In this document: positions 23,645-35,227 of the stretch, piece by piece | Layout of the letters: each line of letters begins with the position of its first letter | Position numbering within the stretch: the first letter of the stretch is position 1 | Origin: Rhyacophila brunnea | Taxonomy: Eukaryota; Arthropoda; Insecta; Trichoptera; Rhyacophilidae | Length of the DNA stretch: 64,000 nucleotides | Assembly (NCBI GenBank): GCA_022495005.1 | Contig: JAGYXB010000611.1 | Location: 106,952-170,951 of the forward strand | Direction: 5' to 3' | Notes under the pieces: model-generated | Databases searched by the model: none | Seen by the model: only the letters and a program-made list of their open reading frames with translations | What the model was told of the DNA's origin: nothing | Translations under genes and position numbers: made by a program

Positions 23645-24105
23645 TCAGCCTGAATCTATCCACTGCTGGATGAAGGCCTCTTCAAGCTGCTTCCACTTCT
23701 CTTCGTCATGTGCATTGCGTTGCCACGTACTTCTGCAGAACTTTATCATTTCATCGATCCAGCGGCCTCTAGGTCTACCTTGTGGACGTTTTGTACTTCT
23801 TGGATACCACTAGATGATTAGATTTGTCCAACGATTGTCTCTTCTTCGAGCTATGTGTCCAGCCCATCTCCATTTAAGGCTTTTAATAAACTCTATTACA
23901 TCGCAAGCCCTTGTCTGTTTCCTTATCCACTCATTCCTCTTTTTGTCCTTTCGCGTTATGCCCAGCATGCACCTCTCCATACCACGTTGTGCTACTCTAA
24001 GTTTCTGGATCTCTCTTTTACTTAGGGTCCATGTTTCACACGCTTATGTCATCACGGGAAGCACACACTGGTTGAACACTTTGCACTTTAGGCACAGTGG
24101 AAGGT
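23645..24105 (-). mobile_element. RTE-type LINE, 3' end of RT ORF (pseudogene)
   Basis: The minus strand, from about 24105 down to 23648, reads LPLCLKCKVFNQCVLPVMT, stop, ACETWTLSKREIQKLRVAQ, RGMERCMLGITRKDKKRNEW, LKWRWAGHIARRRDNRW, a second stop, then RPQGRPRGRWIDEMIKF and EEAFIQQWIDSG with a terminal stop. This is the thumb/C-terminal part of RTE-clade reverse transcriptases. Two internal stops make it non-functional. A TGATGATTATGATGATA-type simple tail (about 23628-23648) follows the stop, as expected for an RTE 3' end. The 144-codon plus frame at 23814-24248 is its shadow. Confidence 0.85.
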
Positions 24106-24127
24106 TATATAGTAACTATATTACAGT

Positions 24128-24315
24128 ATTGTTGTTTTTATTTAATAAAACGCAATTTTTTATAGTATTTATTCCACTTTTAATTAATATATTAGGACCG
24201 GTTTCGTCCGCCTCAGTTGAAAATGTCCTGGGGCTGGAACAGAGGTAATGCTATATTAATTAAAAGTGGAATAAGTACTATAAAAAATTGCGTTTTATTA
24301 AATAAAAACAACAAT
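24128..24315. repeat. 64-bp inverted repeat around a GGACCGGTTTCGTC core
   Basis: Arms 24128-24191 and 24252-24315 are inverted copies with about one mismatch. The 60-bp spacer contains GGACCGGTTTCGTCCGCCTC. A single-arm relative is at 11742-11865. Confidence 0.85.
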
Positions 24316-24369
24316 ACAATGCAGTTCCACCATGAATTGACAGTTAACAAAATAAAAGAAATTATATCA

Positions 24370-24948
24370 CAGTACCTAAGGGTGGAGGTAGACTGTTAAG
24401 ATACGCCATACATAGTGCACATTAAATTTTGTTAGTCATACGTATTTGTTATTCTTGAAATAAGACATACGGTATTGGTTTGTTTTTAAAAATCAATTAA
24501 ACCCTGCCTAAGCAAAACCATAATAGTTTTGGTATATTTTGGGGAATTCGACAAAATTGTGTACACTTTTTCATTCATACTTATTTATTTTCGTTGGATT
24601 AAGAATACAATAATATATTATTACATAATATATTGTTGGTTCATTTTTTTAAATTCATTAAGCCCTGCCTAACCAAAGTATAATGGATAAAACAATAAAA
24701 TATCCAAAGTTATGTATGATTAATAGCTAATGCTATTTTTTCAATTATTTTAAGATAGACTAGTATTTTTTGACAATAGATATCTATTATGGCTCGGTTT
24801 TCGCAGGGCTTAATTGAATTTTAAAAACTAACCAACACCATCTGCAAAATTGTCATCATATTTCAATGAAAACAAATACGTATATATATAAATTAGTGTG
24901 CACTATTTAAGGCGGATCTTAATAGCCTACCTCCATCCTTCGCCATTG
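24370..24948. mobile_element. hAT-type MITE, family 1 copy 1
   Basis: Ends CAGTACCTAAGGGTGGAGG (left) and the inverted CAATGGCGAAGGATGGAGG (right). It is a long foldback-like element almost collinear with 35228-35810, including CCCTGCCTAA and its inverted copy. No matching 8-bp duplication is visible, so the copy is old. Confidence 0.8.
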
Positions 24949-25091
24949 GTATTGGTGAAGGTTTCTACTTCTCCAAACTTAGAGTCCTTATACAACATTA
25001 TTTCAAAAAATGAACTTTTTGTTTATGTTTAACTTGTTTTATTACCAATACAGTATAATTTTCAAAGTTACAATGAAAAATTTCTCGATTT

Positions 25092-25231
25092 AATGTTTTA
25101 GAATATAGGTACTCATATTTCAGTACATCCATGTGCAGTGGTGTTATCTACAACGTTTAAGGAATGTCCAAGGTTATACTCTGAAAATACCATAAAAGCT
25201 CCATTTTGACCTACGCTGAGCATGTGGGCCG
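25092..25231. repeat. Deleted copy of the TTAA-flanked element
   Basis: Matches the right half of 20317-20850 (TTTTAGAATATAG ... GACCTACGCTGAGCATGTGG) but lacks about 185 bp corresponding to 20573-20757 and all of the left half. Confidence 0.75.
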
Positions 25232-25559
25232 CTGTTGATTTATGGTAAGAACCAGTATATTTTCAATCGATGCTTTGTTTTGCTTATGAATCTCTTTATC
25301 CTATTTTCTTGCTTAGAATAACTGCCGTTTTTGCGAGAAAATAAAAAATAGTATGTCAATTTTTATTCTGAAATAAATTTTATACTGCTTTTGGCTTTAT
25401 TTCAAATGGTTCAGAATTTCACGTAGAGCATTATCTGTATATTAATTCAATTTGTGATTTTTGTCGAAAAGCTGCCTTTTCCTTATGAGGGTAGTACAGC
25501 TTTCTCATTATTTCTAAAACTCCTCTTGATCATGCACCATGTATGCAGTAGAAAAGGGT

Positions 25560-25790
25560 GGGTGTAGGCTGTAGAGATCCGATATAAATGTCTTGTACAT
25601 CTGAATATTTATACGATGGGAGAGGATTTGAGATGTGTTGTAGTAAAATAGCACCCATTCGTTTATATGATTCTCCATTTGATTTCCTTGCTTATGACAT
25701 TCTTCTTAGTTACCTGGGAACCAAGGTAAACAAAACTATCGACATACTTGAAAATTTAGTCGTTGATTCGGAGGTAGGAGGAATTATGAC
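25560..25790 (-). mobile_element. LINE reverse-transcriptase remnant
   Basis: The minus strand reads FKYVDSFVYLGSQVTKKNVI then SKEIKWRI, matching the conserved post-catalytic F-YLGS-v...v--EI--RI block of CR1/RTE-like RTs. Stops follow. The 95-codon plus frame at 25588-25875 is its shadow. Confidence 0.6.
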
Positions 25791-26099
25791 ATACTTGTTG
25801 ATCAGAATAGGCATATATTTTGTTTACGTCTCATTGATTATCGATCCGATATTTTTGCAGGCTTCTCCAGAGTAGTGAAAGCTTTTAGAAACCCATATCT
25901 CTATCTGGCAATTATGTACATGTCAATCGTATATGCAATAATCTGCACTAGTTTACAAAATATATTATTTAGGTTTATCTGTACTTTTCAATCCCATACT
26001 GCCTTTCTAGGGCGTTAGTATATTTTACTGCATTCTGTTAAATAACAATTAAATTAAATATATAACGCATGAATTAACAAAGTTTAGTTGAAGTATGGT

Positions 26100-26752
26100 C
26101 TTATCGTGGAGAGGATTCAGAAGAAATTCTTGACACTCCTTTCTTGAGGTTGTATGGATACTATTCGTGGCTTTATCCAACTGACTTTCTCTTAGGCATG
26201 CTTACATACTGCAGTCTGCAATTTAGAAGAAATATTTATTTAGCTACGTATTCTTTTCGACTTATACAAGGCATAAATGAGAACTCTGCCATTCTGGGCA
26301 GTGTTGATCTGTGTGTCCTTGATAACTATCTTAAAAATAGAGAGCATCAGTTGTTTATTCTCCCAAGGTGCAGAACCAACCTGCCACTGGTAATGCCAAT
26401 TGGGAGGGCGATAACTATATTCAACGAAATTGCTTCGGGTGTTGATATATTCCACCTACGTGAGGATGTGTATTATAGGTGCACGTTATTTTATAAATTC
26501 TTAAAATAAGGCCTGCTTAACTCATCCGGTGTACTTCCTTGTACAAATTAATATTTTTTTTATATTTATACATTTCTACTGTTTAATACGAGTAACTTAC
26601 TGTCTATCTCTATACTGATCTATCTCTTTTTTATGCAACACTGTTTTATATTTCTTTGTTTCTAAATGTCATGTTGTAAACGTCTTCAACTTATAATTTG
26701 TAATGTCCACAATATGTTAAAAATAAATAAATTGAATTAAATTAAATTAAAA
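26100..26752 (+). mobile_element. CR1/Jockey-like LINE 3' end and tail, copy 1
   Basis: A 121-codon frame (26144-26509) includes LYGYYSWLYPTDFLLGMLTY, RRNIYLATYSFRLIQG and NLPLVMPIGRAITIFNEIAS. Just upstream, in another frame, ERIQKKFL is readable, so a frameshift separates the two. The pattern IERIQ-KFL ... LG---L--RR ... F--ini-g is the typical C-terminus of CR1/Jockey-related ORF2. After the TAA (26507-26509) comes a ~240-bp 3' UTR ending in an AATTAAATTAAATTAAAA simple tail. A related fragment is at 58941-59190. Confidence 0.75.
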
Positions 26753-27480
26753 GTTTATTTTTTAAAAATGCTGGCTAGAGCCACTGACATTTGTCATCTA
26801 TTCTCTCCTACAAACTTTAACTTTGTACTTGAGCTTTTAACAATTATTATTGTACAACTTTCAGTGTTTTATATCACTATAATTATAATAATACACTATC
26901 ATGAACTTCTGATATTGTAAGAAGTAATGTTATTTTACTCCGGTCGGTTCACTACACAGTGAGTCTATCAAGCGTGGATCGCTTCTTCTGCATACTAATA
27001 GCCCATGTCTGGATGCACTTTCAAATATATTAAGTGCCAAGATCTAAAAGTTGGCAGACCACAACGAGTTTTTGAGGAAAAAAGGTAACGATTGAAGGGT
27101 ATTAATTGTAATACCACATCAAGATCATAATTTGGTAAATTTAAAACATATAATAAAATAGTGTGTATTTTATAGATGTTTAGCGTTCACTTGGTGATTA
27201 TTTATGATAATTTTAAAATTAGTTAATGAACACAGTATATAAATAATATTTACGATATGTGAACTTTATAAATATAGTAACAAAATGTTGTTTTGGCTTA
27301 ACACTTTACATCAGTTTTAAAATGGCACGATTATAATACATGCAGGGCGTTATAATTCTGTTTTCGTTTTCGTTTTTCGTTTTCGTGATGAAAACATACG
27401 TAAATATGAGTAAGAGAGGGCGAAAGAGTATTTTTTTATTAACCATGCCCTTGCCTTCTCGTACAAGGTGGATGTAAGTA
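26753..27480. other. Non-coding, with TTTTCG microsatellite
   Basis: Nothing beyond a short TTTTCGTTTTCG-type run at 27361-27388. Confidence 0.45.
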
Positions 27481-27484
27481 ATTT

Positions 27485-27610
27485 AAACAATCACAAACAC
27501 CCAGGCTTTGAGAAAATTCCATAAATATATTGTATCCTCACCAGGAGTCGAATCCGAAGCTCGCGGATAGAAGGCCAGCGTTTTACGCACTGCGCCACGA
27601 GAGCCGCCTG
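27485..27610 (-). mobile_element. tRNA-derived SINE, family B
   Basis: The minus strand has an A-box-like TGGCGCAGTGCG (27587-27598) and B-box GGATTCGACTCC (27544-27555), then a body with TTTTCTCAAAGCC. The same head-body order is found at 46793-46925. Confidence 0.75.
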
Positions 27611-27829
27611 TGAAAGAGTATTTTAATATTGTGGTATGGTAATACAGAATATATATGTAAACGTATAAGAAAAAGAGAGATAGGGATAAGACGTATTAAA
27701 AAGGGTAAGATGAGAGAAAATATATTACGTAAATTATTATTATAAGTGGATACTTGGTATCTTCGAACGCACCGAAAAGAATATTGACAGGTGACACTGC
27801 CACCTGATTATTTGTTAATTTTTAAATAC

Positions 27830-27871
27830 GCTCACAGTAGCCGAGCGGTAACATTTCGGCTTATATTTTTA
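27830..27871 (+). mobile_element. SINE family C head fragment
   Basis: Reads GTAGCCGAGCGGTAACATTT, matching the family C head at 14281-14305. The rest is absent. Confidence 0.45.
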
Positions 27872-28169
27872 TATTGTGATCTTGATTAGAATCTTCTTTT
27901 TCTTGACTTCTTTTTGACGTTCGTATAACATAGTTCAGCCGTAACTATTGTCATATGCATACAAAAGTGTTTCAGGCAAAAAATAATACTCAGAGAATAA
28001 TTATGATTAAAAAAACGTGGTGTTATTAATGAACAGTATTTATAATTTGCAGAATTGACTGAAAAATACGACGTGCCGAATGAACCTTAATGATTAAAAG
28101 GTAATTGACTCTATGAGACATTCCATAATGTAATGATTGTTTTTATGATTAATCGCGAAGTGTTCAACC

Positions 28170-28838
28170 AGACCTGATCCAGATTTCCCTCTGATTAGCG
28201 ATGGACAAAGCATCGAGAGCGTCGACAGCTTCAAGTATCTGGGGGTACACATCACGGGAGATGGCATTTTGCAGAAAGAGCTCGCTATCCGAATGGGAAT
28301 GGTTGGAGCAACATTCAACTCGATGCGAAATGTCTGGGACTCACGATTGTACTCGGTCAAAACCAAATGCCGCCTATTCGACGCTTGCATTCTGATGGTG
28401 CTGCTTTACGGTAGCGAATCATGGCACCTTACGAAGGCTCAGAGCAACCGTATACTGAGCTTCGAAAACAGATGTTTGCGACGAATACTGGGTGTGCGGT
28501 GGTATGACTTTAGGAGCAACGAGGAGATAAGAGAACGTACCAAGCAGCCTCTCATCACACTGAAAGTGAAGAGGCGACGTTGGACCTGGCTCGGCCACGT
28601 GCTGCGGATGCCAGAAGAGAACTTTAACCTGGTTTGCCTGTTCTTTAAGCCGACCGGATTTCGGCGTCCTGGAAGGCCGCTAAATACAATCTACAGAGTG
28701 TATACGGCGGAGCTACGGGATGCTGGTTTGAGTGTATACGAAGCAAGAAGACTGGCGAAGGACAGGGATTCTCGGAGGCGCCGCGTGGTGTCCATATGCT
28801 CCAGCTAAGGGGCGGATATGGGCAAAGAAGAAGAAGAA
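28170..28838 (+). mobile_element. GAA-tailed LINE, RT C-terminal ORF fragment
   Basis: An uninterrupted frame from 28176 to the TAA at 28806-28808 (210 codons) reads DGQSIESVDSFKYLGVHITG, LLYGSESWHLTKAQSNRILS, NRCLRRILGVRWYDFRSNEE, RRRWTWLGHVLRMPEENFNL and AELRDAGLSVYEARRLAKDR. It covers the segment after the RT catalytic centre through the basic C-terminus. The catalytic YxDD part is missing, so it is a 5'-truncated copy. A (GAA)n tail follows (28825-28838). GTTCAACC at 28162-28169 and 28839-28846 is the likely target duplication. The opposing short frames are shadows. Confidence 0.85.
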
Positions 28839-28905
28839 GTTCAACCGATGTGCGCTACCAATACTCACATTTGCGTGTGAAACATGAAAACTTATACCCC
28901 GATTA
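28839..28905 (+). mobile_element. RTE-type LINE scrap flanking the inserted LINE
   Basis: Translates as FNRCALPILTFACET then a stop, equivalent to FNQCVLPxxTYACET of the RTE copies at 23.6, 44.5 and 63.9 kb. The scrap REVFNQ just left of 28170 would be its other half. Confidence 0.55.
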
Positions 28906-28909
28906 CACG

Positions 28910-29345
28910 TGCATGGATGTGCTGTGCACAGTAAGAAAATGTATGGGGAAACATGTATTATCCTGAAGTTGGCAAGATTGCGTGCATAAATCAAACAAGA
29001 TTGGAAGATTCCAAATTGTGATGATTTGTTGCGCGCAAGTAAGATTTATTTCGATCTGCGAATGCGCAGTCGAGCGATAGGGGCAAACATGCCGGTAAAA
29101 AAACGAACTACTCATTTTGAGCTCCGATTTTCAATACGACCTGTCAGATAGTAGTTTAAATTTTTAAGTTCGAAGTACAATAATGCAGAAGTCAGCAAAT
29201 TTCTCAAATGAAAACTTCATCAACAATGACTCGCAATTTACCGAATATTCATGCATATAATTAGCAGGTCATATTTGATGAGTTAGTCAGTCTAAATACC
29301 TATCAGTATCAATCATAATTTCCGTCCGATCAGTAAGCTTAGTGT
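28910..29345. other. Non-coding, possible LTR upstream part
   Basis: No gene. From 29142 (TGTCAG...) it may belong to the LTR-like unit described next. Confidence 0.35.
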
Positions 29346-29347
29346 CA

Positions 29348-29560
29348 GTCGCTCCGCACAGCATTCTATTCCACCGAGCTTGGACCTCGGAACAGTATCA
29401 TAAGTATTGTAACATAACGCTCTTGTAACATACTCCTGTACTAACTGTTTACGCTGCAAATAAAACTCGCTCCTTCATCCATCGGAGCAACCACCAAATC
29501 TCGACTTCTCATCTCTCCTCCTGACGACTCTCCATCTACACCTCCTGGTCATCCCTAATT
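29348..29560 (+). mobile_element. Solo-LTR-like block, copy 1
   Basis: About 170 bp are shared with 33975-34160: GCTCCGCACA, TTGGACCTCGGAACAG, ATAAGTATTGTAACAT, GTTTACGCTGCAAATAAAAC and CCACCAAATCTCGACTTCTC. The AATAAA polyadenylation signal within a short conserved unit and the absence of a coding frame suit the R/U5 part of an LTR. The boundaries are not resolved; both copies may begin at a TGTCAG (29142 and 33895). Confidence 0.55.
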
Positions 29561-29599
29561 ACAACGGTCACGTCCCTCCAACAACTAGACTCCCGAAAA

Positions 29600-30420
29600 G
29601 TATAAAAATGCATTTTATATGCACTTATATATGTTTTTAGAACGTATATTAAGCTATGCAATTTCTTAAAAACTCTATAATATTATTAAGTCTTTATATT
29701 CTAGTATATATTCATATTCTTCATTAGGCATATCATACTAGATCACTTTAGCGACTACCTGTTTCAAAGTGTAACATTTATTTTATTAAACCTTTCCAAT
29801 AGCAATATAACAATAATTATTATTAAGCTGCCGATAGTCAGATGCCATAGCATCCAAATAGTGTATCCAAATCAATGACGCCGATATTTTCCAAAACTCC
29901 ATTGGGCAGTTGGGTGTCATGTAATCTTGAGATATCATATCATTGCGCCTCTTCAACGAAGTCGCCCCACTTTTAAATATAAAATAAATCAAGTAAATTA
30001 TAACCTGTACAGTGATTTCAGTTCAATGGCTCTTTTAATCATTTATATTCATGTCACAAATCATTACGTAATCTACAATCCTCATTATATGAGACCACTA
30101 TCATTTTCATTTAAACTACATATAATTTATAAATAAATCACCTGTTATATTAACTATAAATTTCACTCAAAGCCTAGATGCGTCACTGCGATAGAGCTTG
30201 AAAGCCCTAAAAGCTCTCTCCTAGAAACCACTATTTAGTTTAGCGACGATTTTATTGCATTTCGTTCAGCATTTAGGAGCTTTCAATACTTTTAAAGTTG
30301 CAGCGGTGAATATATTTTGTGCCACCATTTTTATGAAAAGCAGCGGGTACAAAAACTAGACTCTACATACATGACATATTATTATTATTATATTAATAAT
30401 AGGTACTTTACTATACTAAT
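29600..30420. other. Non-coding, no feature seen
   Basis: AT-rich. Short frames at 29786-30136 have no recognisable motif. Confidence 0.45.
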
Positions 30421-30425
30421 TTTAA

Positions 30426-30541
30426 TTCTAATGGATTTAAGCATTGTACTATTCTATTTGAGACGTATTTTGTGCCCCAGGTTTCGCTTTTCGACATCAT
30501 CAGGCACTGTGCGCACTCACCAATGGTAAATGCACACTGAT
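30426..30541 (+). repeat. Half copy of the GACTCAAATGG foldback
   Basis: Shares TTCTAATGGATTTAAG, GTACTATTCTATTTGAG, GTTTCGCTTTTCG, CAGGCACTGTG and CACACTGA with the 40544-40743 foldback. Only one arm is present. Confidence 0.65.
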
Positions 30542-30956
30542 ATAGTTAATTCTAACGTATATAATAAAATAAAATACAATAAAGTAGGTAAATACAGTCA
30601 TATTAAGTCTAGAATCAAGTATAAAAAAATATATAACAAACAACTGATAAATAGTTGTTGTAAATAAATAAGTGTTTGTAAAAACCCTACCTAATAGATA
30701 ATCAGATACCTAATCAATAATAATACAATCAATAGGTATATTAATTGTCATTACTGGAAAACAATGGCAATGGGTAACGTATTGGGAATTTAATGGAGTT
30801 AACTAATGAAAAATGTCAATAATATAAGTACCAACTAATAATAAATAACAATGGGTCTTAATAATCCATAATCGGTAAACTGAATCGCTATACCAAAATT
30901 TCAGGCGTTAAATTTTATAATAGAAACACTGTCATGTTATTTTATAACATAACACA

Positions 30957-31600
30957 CTAAGCCAAGGAAGTCTTTACGAGGGCAACACTACGCAAAAGTA
31001 CGACCGGATCACGCCTGCGCACGGGATAGTTTGTACGGAGTTCGTGATACGATTTCCGGCGCTAAACGAGATAGCGGGCTTTTTACATGAAGATGAGGCA
31101 GGAGTCGATCTCTCAATTTTGATCGTTCGAAGGAAGCAGACGTCTTGGCCAGTTCCGAGCCTCGGACCCGGGAGCACAGGGTTTTCGATTTCCTGACGTT
31201 TCGGAGACGTGGACGATGGCCATCCGAAGGACGTCCCCCCCACGCCAGGAGATCGGAAGAACTCCACGGTCCCCACACGTTTGAAGACGCACTCCTCGAT
31301 TCCGTCCTGGAAGGAATCAAGGGCAGCGAAAAGGCTGAAGAGCCTTTTGTGTAATTGGTATTTATTGTTCTTTTATGTTACGGTCCACCGGAACTAGCTT
31401 TTGGGTTTTTGTTCTTTTTTGTTTAAATATTATATTGCATTAGGTGCTCGTGATTCACTTGAGTAATTATATTTCTCTATACACTGTAGCCCGCAAGTTA
31501 TCTCATTTATTAATATACATTTGTTGAAATTTCTCTACTTGCTTTTCATTTAATTATCCTTGTCACTATTGTCTCTATGCATCATCATAGAGTGGCGCTC
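30957..31600 (+). mobile_element. GC-rich LTR-like block
   Basis: A GC-rich patch (30990-31350) in otherwise AT-rich DNA is open on several frames of both strands, as GC-rich DNA often is. One plus frame runs from about 30957 to TGA 31194-31196 and then on to 31395. Its product is not recognised. The block is followed by an AT-rich part and then TGGCGCTCAAATCC (31593), which looks like a retroelement primer-binding site just after an LTR. The LTR identity is inference. Confidence 0.35.
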
Positions 31601-32426
31601 AAATCCGAGATATTTATATTTATTCCATCTTTATGTACTGTATTATAATACAAGAACATCCAACGAATGAGTGAAGTAGCCGGACAGGTAACTGAGGTCC
31701 TAGAGGTAAAAGTCAATCTACCCACAACCCTGCTTCATCCTATTTCCCCGAGTCTCATGCTTATCCCTATCCTACATCCCCATCCCATCCTTCCTAAATC
31801 CCCATGTCAAAAATCACAATATGACAACACATATACTGATTATATGTTAAGTACCTACATTTAAAAAAATGTATATAAGACATTCTCATACATAAATACA
31901 CATACCTACATATCCACATAATATATCATATATACACATAAATATAAATGCTAAATACACATAAATAATATAGTATATTATGTTATATTGTATGTAAATT
32001 ATAATCATATTATTAAATACATCAGCCACGAATAATAAGAAGAGACAAAATAAGAAGAATAGTACACTAATATAATAACATGTTATAATTGTGACCATAC
32101 TAAATTTTCGATTTTTCTATTTTTCTAGATAAATAATTTAAATAAGATATCAATTCTTGGTTTCGTAAATGAAAAAACATAAAAAAGAGATAATAATAAT
32201 TATAAGTAATAAAATAAAAGATTTCAATTAAATAACTTTGTATTATACTAAACCTAATACAATTTTATTTTCACTTGTAAATCAATCTGAATTTCTAAAT
32301 GCATAAAATACAACACTGTCTTCACCTGTATTCTGACAGCTTTTACTTGCATTTCTCAATTCTACTACTAATTAGTGTTGTCGCTATTTAATGGCGAATT
32401 CCAGCTGCCCAGTAGCAGTGGTGGAG
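31601..32426. other. Non-coding, no feature seen
   Basis: AT-rich with TATA/CATA-type low-complexity (31890-32100). No gene. Confidence 0.45.
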
Positions 32427-33025
32427 CAGTGGTTTCCAAACTTTATGTTACTACGCCTCCCTTTAAAAAAAAATCTAATATTGGCGCCTCCCCCCCTTTA
32501 TTTCTTTAAATAATACAGACACTGTTTTTTCTTCACTTCGATTCAATCAAAATTGAACTAGGGTTTTTATTTTCTTTTTCTTTTTCAATAGTAGTCGATC
32601 CAAATTCATCATCGTTCATTGACAAATGGATTTTATCATGGACCCCACATCATGAAGCGGGCTCCCAGGCCAAAATCTTTGGCGGGCGCCCACCTACCTA
32701 TCACTGAGGTTAAGGGCAGTGTGGCGCTCTAAAGTAGTGTTTCCTAAATTATACACGGAAGTTATCATTGAAGTAGGTATCAATAGCAATCATCAAATTG
32801 CAATGCACAACTACAGATTTAAAATACTTAATAGTCTTGAACAAAGTAGCGCCGCAGGCGACTTTTTTTAAACTATTGGATTAAATTTGTGATGTCTGTT
32901 ATGCCCGGGCCCCAGGTTCTTTATAAAATATGCATTTGCAAACTGAAAACCTGTAGCTACATTTGTGTAAAATTTTTCGCGCCTCCCTTTGCAACACTCC
33001 GCGCTTCCCAGTTTAGAAATCGCTG
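32427..33025. mobile_element. hAT-type non-autonomous element (CAGTGGTTTCC ends)
   Basis: Left end CAGTGGTTTCCAAACTT followed by CGCCTCCCTTT. Inverted right end CAGCGATTTCTAAACTGGG followed by GGGAGGCGCG. CAGnGGTTCCCAAA ends next to GCGCCTCCC-type subterminal sequence are a classic hAT signature. The flanking 8-mers (TGGTGGAG / ATTTAGAG) match only partly. An internal segment is shared, inverted, with 45430-45720. Confidence 0.75.
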
Positions 33026-33890
33026 ATTTAGAGGCAGTTAAGTATAATCAGGAATCTGGTTCTACGTTTTCAATTCATAAATGTTTACACTTTACACAGA
33101 AATCTTAATAATTTATAATGTTCAGTAATTACCATAAAATAAATAAATTTATAACATTTCAAAAGAAAAGTTTTCCTACTTTAGTTATGTAGGTAATCTT
33201 TAAGTTTTTTTATATAAAGAAAGGAAAAGTTTTTTTCAATTAACTCTCTTTGTTTTACTACCCTTTTGGAATAGTGGAAAATTTTCATGAAAATTATTTC
33301 GGTAAATTAAATAACCCCAACGCTTATAAAATATTTCTGCAATATTATAGCAATGTTCAACCGTTCAAGTAAAATGCTACTACTACGTTTGAACTAAACT
33401 GAAGTGTGAAACATGTCTCTCTGATGGCGGTAAATATAAAAAGAAAACTAAATTGAATTACACCCTGCGGGAAAATCATTTCGCGAAGGGGTTTTCATTT
33501 AGATTTGATGGATAGATATCATTGCAAAATTCCAATATTCTGTCGAACAATGCCAATACCACATTTTAATAGAAAAACAGCTCAAAACACCTTTGTCCAA
33601 GACAACGGCGTTTGAACCTTTTGCAGAATCTCTCATTTTAATTTGAAAGCCTTGATTTTGAGGAAAATGTATGTATATGGTTTTACTAACTCAATCAGTG
33701 TCAGCATATTGATCGGCGATATTAAATACCCATTTCCCGTAGTTTCCAATTATGGCAAACTCAGTAAATAGCTTACTGCAATTATTATTTCCGCAATATC
33801 CATTTTTTCACATAGTCAGCTATATCCGATGACGCAAACTCTATATAGTCGCTGACTCAATTATTTAATATTCTTTTCAATATATTATTT
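33026..33890. other. Non-coding, no feature seen
   Basis: No supported gene or repeat. Confidence 0.45.
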
Positions 33891-33974
33891 CGATTGTCAG
33901 TACATCAATAAATAGCGGATCATAATTGATTGGACATGTCACTCGAATATAAGTTCCCGGCCTCCTAGAATCTC

Positions 33975-34200
33975 AGTCTCTATAGCGCTCCGCACAACAT
34001 CTCATCTTACCGAGATTTGGACCTCGGAACCGTATCATAAGTATTGTAACATTACTACTGTAACATACTCTTGTACCGACTGTTTACGCTGCAAATAAAA
34101 CTCGCTCCTCCATCTATTGGAACAACCACCAAATCTCGACTTCTCATCTCTTTTTCTGACGACCTCTTCATCCACAACACCAAGACTCCCACAGTGATGG
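33975..34200 (+). mobile_element. Solo-LTR-like block, copy 2
   Basis: Homologous to 29348-29560 over the R/U5-like part, with GCAAATAAAACTCGCTCC at about 34091. The two copies differ at scattered positions and diverge upstream. No internal retroelement sequence lies between or beside them. Confidence 0.55.
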
Positions 34201-34300
34201 TTCCCACATATATAAATATTTTGAAAACAGCTCATGCATATACACACTAGAAAAAATCATTTTGTAGAAAGAAAAAAATAAGACACCCGTTTTGTCAAAA
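34200..34300 (-). mobile_element. Possible SINE family A tail scrap
   Basis: Contains TATTTTGAAAACA and ACACACTAGAAAAAATCAT, in the same order as the 3990-4080 copy. Very weak. Confidence 0.3.
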
Positions 34301-34309
34301 AAATAGTGT

Positions 34310-34955
34310 ACCCTTGTACTGAGGTAAAAAAGTGTAGTCATTAGTCAAATTATTATAAAAATTCATTAAGCTATTTAATATTTAATCTCGAATCTTGTAT
34401 TTTTCTATTATTTCGTAAAACTACGTATATTAATATATTATATCATTTTATTACGTGATGTATACTTAGTAAAGACCCGATTAGGTTTATATTATCTTAT
34501 AATGACCTACAAAAAAGCACTCAATAAAAAATATATACTTAAATATAATTTCACAAATAATAATGAATCGAATGCAATTTTGTTTCTTTGTAGAAATTGT
34601 CAAGTTCGCATTATTTGTGTTATACATATGAATGTTATTGCATTCCACACGTACGAATATGGGACAAGGTTTTCCACAATTTTCAGATAAGATAAAACGC
34701 AATACAAAATAGAGGCTGCATTCGATGGTTTCCCTGCTATCAGTTTTATCTTGGAATATGGAAATTTCAAAATACAATAGATTATATTACCTTGATATGG
34801 TATGCTGCAAAAGACCTTTGGCATATCAGCAGAATTACATAATTTTATTTATTTTTGGAAAACATAAAAAAATGCATGCATTTTATAGAAATAATATTAT
34901 AATTTTATCTTACTGTTATTTCAAATATATAAATCGTAGGATTGCGTGTCATTAG
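34310..34955. other. Non-coding, no feature seen
   Basis: AT-rich. Overlapping short frames on both strands at 34487-34955 are accidental. Confidence 0.45.
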
Positions 34956-34959
34956 TGTG

Positions 34960-35092
34960 CACATATTATTATTCATCAGTACTAATATCGTAAGTATTAT
35001 CTTCTTATTTCCTGTAAGTATACCTTACAAGTGTGCTATTTTTCTCTGATCTCTACAGCTTACCTCTTCCCAAAAGTCACCCTTCGCCACTG
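34960..35092 (-). mobile_element. hAT-like left end (family 2), inverted
   Basis: On the minus strand it starts CCAGTGGCGAAGGGTGACTT and runs GAGATCAGAGAAAAATAGCA and CACTTGTAAGGTATACTTAC, as at 61939-62040. It ends about 135 bp from the family 1 element. Confidence 0.65.
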
Positions 35093-35227
35093 GTATCTAC
35101 ACACCAAACAACAATAGATCTGACATCTATAATAATACGTACCAATTATGATATCTCAATAGAATCATTTAAGACAAAAAAAAAATGTATATAATTGATA
35201 CCTATTCATGTATATATATATATATAT

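Noticed and set aside
23814..24248. 144-codon plus-strand frame, among the longest in the window
   Set aside because: It is the antisense of the RTE LINE C-terminus on the minus strand, which gives a clear family match.
25588..25875. 95-codon plus frame
   Set aside because: The minus strand of the same interval reads a LINE F-YLGS block, so the plus frame is a shadow.
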